DNA from: Bacillota bacterium
Lineage (GTDB): Bacteria; Bacillota; Clostridia; Oscillospirales; Acutalibacteraceae
DNA: 21,309 nt
Reading direction: 5' to 3'
Assembly: GCA_023420245.1 (NCBI GenBank)
Contig: JAEZWL010000155.1
Span: 1 to 21,309 of the forward strand
Positions 17,801 to 21,309 of the stretch are shown here, in pieces (positions within the stretch are counted from its first letter, which is position 1; each line of letters opens with the position of its first letter). The notes under the pieces were generated by a model, which was given only the letters and a program-made list of their open reading frames with translations, was not told where the DNA came from and searched no databases. The position numbers and the translations under genes were made by a program.

Positions 17801-18010
17801 GATGAATTAATCAACGATATGACAAGCTCTCTTCGAATTTACGATTCCGGAAACGGGAAGCCGAGTTTTTTCACCCTGCATACGTATGAGATGAGACCGG
17901 CGGAGCTTGATTTATTGTATACGGCGGCGCGCGTTGTGTTTTCTGAAAAAACGGGAATTTATTTTAACAGTGCAAAAGAGGACCCATACGAGCTGCTTGA
18001 GAAATATTAG
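11894..18010 (+). CDS. Cyclic beta-1,2-glucan synthase, GT84 + glucoamylase-like part (NdvB/Cgs family; first of two split frames)
   Basis: This ~2038-residue membrane enzyme matches the N-terminal two thirds of NdvB/ChvB/Cgs, which polymerise UDP-glucose into beta-1,2-glucan. Hydrophobic segments occur near residues 4-38, ~435-490, ~840-890 and ~960-1015. The GT84 domain between them has TLDADTN (D657, D659), SHDLFE (769-774) and HRWLRGDWQ (804-812). The glucoamylase-like transglycosylase region (GH189/PF10091-type) includes GYHVSSHQLDDGCYD (~1308), WGISESQYY (1409-1417) and AHHQGM (1506-1511). From ~1586 a GH94-type sandwich domain begins (YSLMITSDGDGFS). Intact homologues run about 2800-2900 residues and carry a second sandwich plus a GH94 catalytic domain, found here in the next frame. 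The TAG stop follows ...YELLEKY; one extra A in the AAA at 18002-18004 would read through into the next ORF. Start TTG 11894 is chosen on its SD; TTG 11801 would add 31 residues. Confidence 0.88.
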   Translation: MQASLKAIIFSIHSLPLLIVLLVVIPLFCYILLMLYYRLSHIGKNVNFSACSSEEADKPGPCEWEKQMLELAESQGQVSLTGYSFVLNDYNQAAYKELNKIRNSISAVSADMISLIPAARWLFDNFQMLYREIKKVRSLGTGYAVLPILKDNEYRNFPRIYIVAKKMVALSGGHLSEENISVMLKAYQQKISLTDKEIWVLPEMLGFCLLEEIITTADEILHIIDVKQKAEKFLRSKLADKGSADPSALLCKTEDQLRLDCSFHAHVIYLLKNMSFDESSIQSYLEYHFASAGRPVKASTVFLEEGKTESFLETKIRTLIVSLRDINEVDEEKFFEEYSCLEQILSQDPDGVYPKMDLESRGMYREIIVKLSLRYRVMEEKIAKDCLRLAVEGREDMHCSHHVGTYLLGKGYPILKAKVLGKPLPQKTQEGRNGKGFLYFFTLTLLTLGLSVCLFYAFQILGGLLGIGLRAVLLLAAMPLLMGVSAEITNFIFTRGIMAKKLPSLNYLEEIPQEARTFVVMPVIVSSRKQGLEYLDRLQKHYLANRQPNLCFALLLDFEDSPEQCMPKDKETELALAARMQELNQLYPSELQRFSLFFRCRKWNPGENCYMGWERKRGKLEEFNQLLNGAKTEDTTFSSIYCDQEILTTFRYVITLDADTNLIRDNAAKLVGLIDHPLNKPILDFANQKVKEGYVIIQPSVRNHIVDQNGSRFTKIFGGESGLAHYGAVISDIYQDIFNEGIYTGKGIYDVKAFQKVLQNKVPENRILSHDLFESCYARTAFSSSAKIMDNFPNSVLSFAKREHRWLRGDWQLLPWLFTKKTADGRSLCALSKWKIFDNLRRSLVPLSKTLFLLLNLAWMPEAYYLWIPLVFFNDLFSLLVMLLSVAVQKIMRPKLAFVYKSFFKEASVMLERALLEFTIAPYRAYIASDAIVRTLYRLFISKKNLLCWNTAESVDAAAVNTEKAYFLSMWSSFLPVFVLTLILYMGNLNLRGMVLTAAIIADWSLAFEIAYRISRPGNKFRPSSELRGRRMLLETARRTWLFFKEFSTKENNWLCPDNYQISTAEKISNKTSPTNIGLQFLSILSARDFGFETLSSTVEAAENLMETVCKMPKWKGHLYNWYHIQTLEVLNPAYISTVDSGNFLGHLVVLKNGLIEQIGKPVYPDSFLPELRLAVAYSNREIRRETGNSAENKLKREYQSVGELIEDLADIWESLNAMALRPSANYRWTRYLVSLIDSTVSEAAALNLKKESFSSNPTLCGLAAQENQFAKAMINRIQELRNTIDGILANADFHFLFNERRMLFHIGYHVSSHQLDDGCYDLMASESALTSLLAISMGQVPLKHWHKLGRPLTIVKGIPCFVSWSGTMFEYLMPNLVFKEYEGSVYAQTSRAAVLQQIRYAQDSEIPWGISESQYYRFDLNSNYQYKAFGVPKIRLQPVRRNSLVVAPYATMLALDIAGEECIKNLRRLKELGAFGAFGFYESVDFNLPNSVELTPYCIVKSFMAHHQGMILAAIDNYLNGGILRERFHAEMMVRAAEVLLEEKRQSYLISIARRGYTIKIGNPLFKEDSNNDRYVNSTGVNPPVVNYLSNGKYSLMITSDGDGFSKYEDRMLYRWRSDIYANTGNYIYIKDLKQGKLWSTSYHPVRMEPDDYQVVFCPHQAQFKRRQGDVSSDMVVSLDADHDFEIRKVTFTNHGNTEKLLEVTSYLEVVDDTYAAELSHPAFNKLFLESEYLQEHEIFLTKRRRKTQEDNPYVMHMVRTGAKLCKKIEYENDRKRFIGRNNTLENPDAVVHSNAFFSDAGFCNDPIMSLRVQLCIGAGETACVSFITGVCGSKQEAIKIAGEFDVSYRIDDILEKFRLQKALELKYLEITRTQLNAFQDLISPVFYSAAAYRGSHENIRRNFLNQSFLWKFGISGDNPILLFMVRSIEEERMVKDVLKAYEYLKLNRIMVDLVILIDSKHGYLQEVDELINDMTSSLRIYDSGNGKPSFFTLHTYEMRPAELDLLYTAARVVFSEKTGIYFNSAKEDPYELLEKY

Positions 18011-18015
18011 CCTTT

Positions 18016-18022
18016 AAGGAGG
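18016..18022 (+). promoter_or_regulatory. Shine-Dalgarno-like AAGGAGG before the second glucan-synthase frame
   Basis: AAGGAGG lies 8 bases upstream of TTG 18031, ideal for initiation. In the fused reading the same bases encode part of a Lys-Glu-Glu-Gly linker, so the match could be coincidental. Confidence 0.55.
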
Positions 18023-18030
18023 AAGGGGAT

Positions 18031-20460
18031 TTGGACACGGCATATGCGCCAACAGCACAGGAGAATGAAACGGAACATTTTGAATTTTTAAACGGCTTCG
18101 GGGCATTTGCCTGTGGGGGCAGAGAATATGAAATTTTGCTGGAGGGTGACAACCGCCCTCCGGCGCCCTGGATTAATGTCGTCTCAAACAAGGGCTTTGG
18201 TTTTCAGATATCGGAGTCGGGCGCGGGCTTTACCTGGAGTGTCAACAGCAGGGAAAACAAGCTCACGCCCTGGTCCAATGACCCGGTAAGCGACGGTGCC
18301 TCCGAGGCAATTTATATTCTGGATGAAACAACCGGGGAGGTAATCACTCCTATGTCCCTAGGAAGGTCCGACCGGGGCGTTTACCGGGTAAGGCATGGCT
18401 TCGGATACAGCAGATTCCTTCATGCGGAAGCCCTCATTGATCAGGAGCTGACTGTTTTTACTCCGCTGGAGGAGCCCTTAAAGCTGTGGAGCCTTACGCT
18501 GACGAACCGTTCGGATAAAGTAAAATATTTGAGCCTGACCTATTATGTGGAATGGGTTATGGGCACACACAGAGAGCACACCGGCCCCTATATGCTGACT
18601 TCCTATGATAATGAGCACGAATGCTTATACGCGAAGAACAGCTATACCATGAATTTTCAAAATGCCTGTTCCTACCTGTTTTCCAGTGAGCCGGTTGCCG
18701 GCTATACCGGAGACAGGCAGGAGTTTCTGGGGAAGGGCGGCATCCGGGAGCCGTGGGGCGCTCAGGTTAAGCTGTCCTGCAACACGGGAGTGTGCTATGA
18801 CCCCTGCGGAGCGATACAGGTGTCCGTTACAATTCAGCCGGGGGCGGATAAGACGGTACTGTTCGGGCTGGGGCAGAGCAGCAGTCTGCAAGAGATGTAC
18901 AAAATCAGAAATAAGTACAGGGATATCGCTGCCGCAGAAAAAGAGCTTGGCAGAGTGAGAACCTATTGGGACGGATTATTGGGGACGGTTCAGGTAAAAA
19001 CGAAGGATCGCGCGGTCGATATTCTGGTAAACGGATGGCTGCTCTATCAAACGGTGTCCTGTCGTATTCAGGCGAGAGCGGGTTTTTATCAGTGCGGAGG
19101 AGCCTATGGATATCGGGATCAGCTTCAGGATGCCCTTGCGCTTCTTTTTGCGGATTCCGGCATTCTGCGCGGTCAAATTCTCATTGCCTGTAGCAGGCAG
19201 TTTGAAGAAGGGGATGTCCAGCATTGGTGGCATCCTCCGATGGGAATCGGCGTAAGAACGAGAATTTCCGATGATTTGCTGTGGCTGCCCTACTGCACCG
19301 CCGCTTATATCCGAAGCACCGGGGATATTTCAATTTTAAAGGAGCCGTCGCCTTACATCAAAGGTCCGGTGCTCCGGGAGGGGCAGCAGGATGTGATGTT
19401 TACCCCGGAAATATCCGAGCGTTCCGAAAGCGTCTATGAGCATTGCAAAAGGGCGATTGACCGAACCTGCTTCGGGGAGCACGGACTTCCTCTCATGGGG
19501 GGAGGGGATTGGAACGACGGAATGAATGAGGTAGGCGCAAAGGGGAAGGGCGAAAGTGTCTGGCTGGCCTGGTTTTTATATACCGTACTGGGTGACTTCA
19601 TCCCCCTGTGCAATCAGGAGGGCGACAGTGCGTACGGTTTGGAGCTGAGCCGTAAACGGGAAGCCTTGCTTCAAAGTGTTGAAAAACATGCCTGGGACGG
19701 AGAGTGGTATCTTCGGGCCTTTTACGACGACGGCTCGAAGCTCGGTTCAAAGGAAAACGAGGAATGCAGAATCGATTCCATCAGCCAGTCCTGGAGCGTG
19801 ATATCATCGGGCGCGGAAAAGGAACGGGCAAAAGCGGCAATGCAATCGGCAAGGCGTTACCTTGTCAGGGAGGAGGATGCACTTTCTCTGCTCTTGGCTC
19901 CACCCTTCAATAAAACAAATAAAAATCCGGGATATATCAAAAATTATCTTCCGGGTATTCGCGAAAACGGAGGACAGTACACCCATGCGGCGGTATGGCT
20001 GGCAATCGCCGCATCAATGCTGCGTGACTACGGCATGGCGCAAATCCTGTTTACCATGCTTAACCCGATTTATATAACGCAAAACAGAAAGGATGCACTC
20101 CGGTACGAGAAGGAGCCGTATGTGATGACAGCGGATGTATCCCTCAGCCCGCCATACACCGGAAGAGGCGGATGGAGCTGGTATACCGGCTCCGCAGGCT
20201 GGATGTATCAGGGACTGTTGAACTGGTTTCTGGGCTTTCGAAAGGAGGGGAACGAGCTGGTAATCGATCCCGCAACACCTGCCGGCTTTGGGGATTTTTC
20301 CATTGAATATCAGTTTGGAGGGTCTCTCTATGAAGTCAGGATTGAAAGCAGAAGCAAGGGGTTGCTTACGACGGAAGCAATCACTGTAGACGGCAGAGTG
20401 ATTCAGGGCAACCGGGTGTTGCTGGAGGATGACGGAAATAAGCATCTGATTGTGGTGTAG
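18031..20460 (+). CDS. GH94 module of the beta-1,2-glucan synthase (second split frame; phosphorylase-like)
   Basis: This 809-residue protein is a complete GH94 module: an N-terminal sandwich domain (FEFLNGFGAFACGGREYEI onward, ~14-290), an alpha/alpha barrel (~320-730) and a short C-terminal beta segment. Conserved blocks are intact: VQHWWHPP and RTRISDDLLWLPY, GGGDWNDGMNE with the general-acid motif DWND (493-496), YTHAAVW with H652, and WYTGSAGWMYQ with T719-G720 at the phosphate-binding position. In Brucella-type Cgs this C-terminal domain controls glucan length by phosphorolysis; stand-alone GH94 enzymes of this size are also known. There is no signal peptide or membrane segment. It starts at TTG 18031, 20 bases after the preceding stop, with AAGGAGG. 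Its frame is open upstream to 18001, encoding EILAFKEEGD, consistent with a one-base frameshift from a single long gene. Confidence 0.88.
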   Translation: MDTAYAPTAQENETEHFEFLNGFGAFACGGREYEILLEGDNRPPAPWINVVSNKGFGFQISESGAGFTWSVNSRENKLTPWSNDPVSDGASEAIYILDETTGEVITPMSLGRSDRGVYRVRHGFGYSRFLHAEALIDQELTVFTPLEEPLKLWSLTLTNRSDKVKYLSLTYYVEWVMGTHREHTGPYMLTSYDNEHECLYAKNSYTMNFQNACSYLFSSEPVAGYTGDRQEFLGKGGIREPWGAQVKLSCNTGVCYDPCGAIQVSVTIQPGADKTVLFGLGQSSSLQEMYKIRNKYRDIAAAEKELGRVRTYWDGLLGTVQVKTKDRAVDILVNGWLLYQTVSCRIQARAGFYQCGGAYGYRDQLQDALALLFADSGILRGQILIACSRQFEEGDVQHWWHPPMGIGVRTRISDDLLWLPYCTAAYIRSTGDISILKEPSPYIKGPVLREGQQDVMFTPEISERSESVYEHCKRAIDRTCFGEHGLPLMGGGDWNDGMNEVGAKGKGESVWLAWFLYTVLGDFIPLCNQEGDSAYGLELSRKREALLQSVEKHAWDGEWYLRAFYDDGSKLGSKENEECRIDSISQSWSVISSGAEKERAKAAMQSARRYLVREEDALSLLLAPPFNKTNKNPGYIKNYLPGIRENGGQYTHAAVWLAIAASMLRDYGMAQILFTMLNPIYITQNRKDALRYEKEPYVMTADVSLSPPYTGRGGWSWYTGSAGWMYQGLLNWFLGFRKEGNELVIDPATPAGFGDFSIEYQFGGSLYEVRIESRSKGLLTTEAITVDGRVIQGNRVLLEDDGNKHLIVV

Positions 20461-20626
20461 CTTCCTGCCCTGTAAATAAATCCAAACAAAATAGCATTCA
20501 CAGGCGCGCCGTCTGCAAAACAGTGATAGTCAATTGACTCCAAAACCACCCGGTCTTTGCGGTCTGTTTTCCGTGCTGCTGCGTTGCTCGCCAGGTGCCA
20601 TCAAACGAAAGACCCATTTATAATGA
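20461..20626. other. Non-coding stretch between convergent genes, part unusually GC-rich
   Basis: It contains the perfect 12-bp palindrome AGTCAATTGACT (20528-20539) and a GC-rich segment (about 20546-20600) bounded by CACCCGG (20547-20553) and CCAGGTG (20591-20597), which can pair with one mismatch. No gene is supported. It may be a dispersed intergenic repeat, which cannot be judged from one window. Confidence 0.3.
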
Positions 20627-20672
20627 AAAGTCTGCACCCTTATCAGCAATAGAGGGTGCAGACTTTGTTTTA
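20627..20672. terminator. Bidirectional Rho-independent terminator between convergent genes
   Basis: AAAGTCTGCACCCT (20627-20640) and AGGGTGCAGACTTT (20653-20666) are perfect 14-bp inverted repeats with a 12-base loop. The plus strand continues GTTTT; the minus strand reads ACTTTTC at the stem end. It serves both the GH94 frame and the minus-strand transporter gene. Confidence 0.9.
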
Positions 20673-20750
20673 AAGATGAATCAACAGGATTCCGTGTTGA
20701 TTCTATTCGAAATGCGGCGGAGAGAACCGTTGGCACGGCTTTCCTTATTG

Positions 20751-21309
20751 TTACCCGAACAGCTGTGAACTCAGCGGGATTCCAATTACCACGACGATCA
20801 GGTAAGCGAGCAGCATCATGACTGCGGAATACCGAAGAATCGAACGGGTCGTGATCCACTTCCGGTTGCCATAGATGATTGCGGCAGTGGGCGAGCCGGA
20901 GGGAAGCATAAAGTCAAGTAGATTTAAAAAGATCATAGAGGGCATAATAACGAGAATGTCAACGCCGATCTGCTTCCCAAAGTTATAGGCGATAGGGATA
21001 AAAATGACCGCAACGACCGGATTACTAAGAAAGTTGGTAGCAATCAGAACCAGAAGCAGCATGGAAGCCTGAAAAACAAACGGCGTCATGCCAGAGAACA
21101 CCACAGATAGCTTGCCGATGAGGAATTTGCTGATTCCTGTTTCCGGGCTGGTAAGGGCAGTGGAAATGCACAGTGCTGTACTGAACATAAAAAGCATGCC
21201 CCACATTAACCCCTTGGAGGCGATGGCGTCGATTGAAAAAATCTGCTTCCCGTCTTTTCTGAATACAAGACACGCTCCGACTACAGCGGCAACGATTCCC
21301 GTATTCCCG
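20751..21309 (-). CDS. DASS/SLC13-type sodium:anion symporter, C-terminal part (partial at window edge)
   Basis: This is the C-terminal ~186 residues of a polytopic transporter; the frame is open to the window edge, so the start lies beyond it. An in-frame ATG at 21206 is internal, since GNTGIVAAVVGACLVFRKDG upstream is still transporter-like. ATNFLSNPVVAVIFIPIAYN matches the second substrate/Na+-binding hairpin region of the divalent anion:Na+ symporter family, and SMIFLNLLDFMLPSGSPTAA matches its conserved C-terminal block (fMLP.gtP). The last helix ends at SSQLFG before TAA 20751-20753. The family carries dicarboxylates, citrate or sulfate; the substrate is not identifiable here. It is convergent with the glucan synthase and shares its bidirectional terminator. 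Confidence 0.85.
   Translation of the reverse strand, partial: GNTGIVAAVVGACLVFRKDGKQIFSIDAIASKGLMWGMLFMFSTALCISTALTSPETGISKFLIGKLSVVFSGMTPFVFQASMLLLVLIATNFLSNPVVAVIFIPIAYNFGKQIGVDILVIMPSMIFLNLLDFMLPSGSPTAAIIYGNRKWITTRSILRYSAVMMLLAYLIVVVIGIPLSSQLFG

Noticed and set aside
17999..18010. Programmed -1 ribosomal frameshift joining the two glucan-synthase frames
   Set aside because: The codons GAG AAA TAT TAG do not form an X XXY YYZ slippery heptamer, and no stable downstream stimulatory structure was seen.
20530..20859. 109-codon minus-strand ORF overlapping the end of the anion symporter
   Set aside because: It is in a different frame from the well-supported transporter, crosses the bidirectional terminator and has shadow-like composition; its end in the GC-rich intergenic segment is reported only as a possible repeat.

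Overview
The window reads as chromosomal DNA of a Gram-positive anaerobe of the class Clostridia, probably Oscillospiraceae-like. This rests on strong AAGGAGG-type ribosome binding sites, TTG starts, TGA used as a stop, a DUF438/hemerythrin/PAS protein, and a large secreted protein with FN3-like and Big_4-like domains. G+C is about 45-58% in most blocks sampled by eye and drops to roughly 20-30% in one gene (4709-5806). No tRNA, rRNA, CRISPR array, transposase or integrase was seen.

Region 1 (1-1290): the 3' end of an AI-2E-family permease with its terminator; a 53-codon basic ORF whose stop overlaps the ATG of an HMA-fold reading frame broken by an in-frame TGA; and a gene-less stretch with a near-consensus promoter, a structured ~150-nt RNA and an intrinsic terminator, read here as a candidate small RNA. 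Region 2 (1290-4535): a DUF438/hemerythrin/PAS protein on the minus strand, divergent from an EamA-type exporter followed by a Vat/CatB-type O-acetyltransferase. Region 3 (4536-5897): an AT-rich single-gene insert encoding a TIR-domain protein with a coiled coil and an unrecognised C-terminal half, with its own consensus promoter; it looks horizontally acquired and defence-related. Region 4 (5898-7125): a PlsC-like acyltransferase with an altered motif III, a bidirectional terminator, and a short minus-strand coding remnant.

Region 5 (7126-11776): a 1518-residue secreted protein carrying five exact-length 297-bp in-frame tandem repeats. Region 6 (11894-20460): a cyclic beta-1,2-glucan synthase (NdvB/Cgs family) split over two reading frames. 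The first carries the GT84 glycosyltransferase, the glucoamylase-like transglycosylase and one GH94 sandwich domain; the second carries a complete GH94 module. Either this is a two-gene version or one base has been lost near 18002: one extra A there would join the frames into a single protein of about 2850 residues. Region 7 (20461-21309): a convergent, bidirectionally terminated intergenic stretch and the 3' part of a DASS/SLC13-type anion symporter.

The CGS pair would polymerise and process beta-1,2-glucan at the membrane, and the repeat protein would sit at or outside the cell surface. The most promising objects for new biology are the TIR protein, the split glucan synthase and the candidate sRNA.
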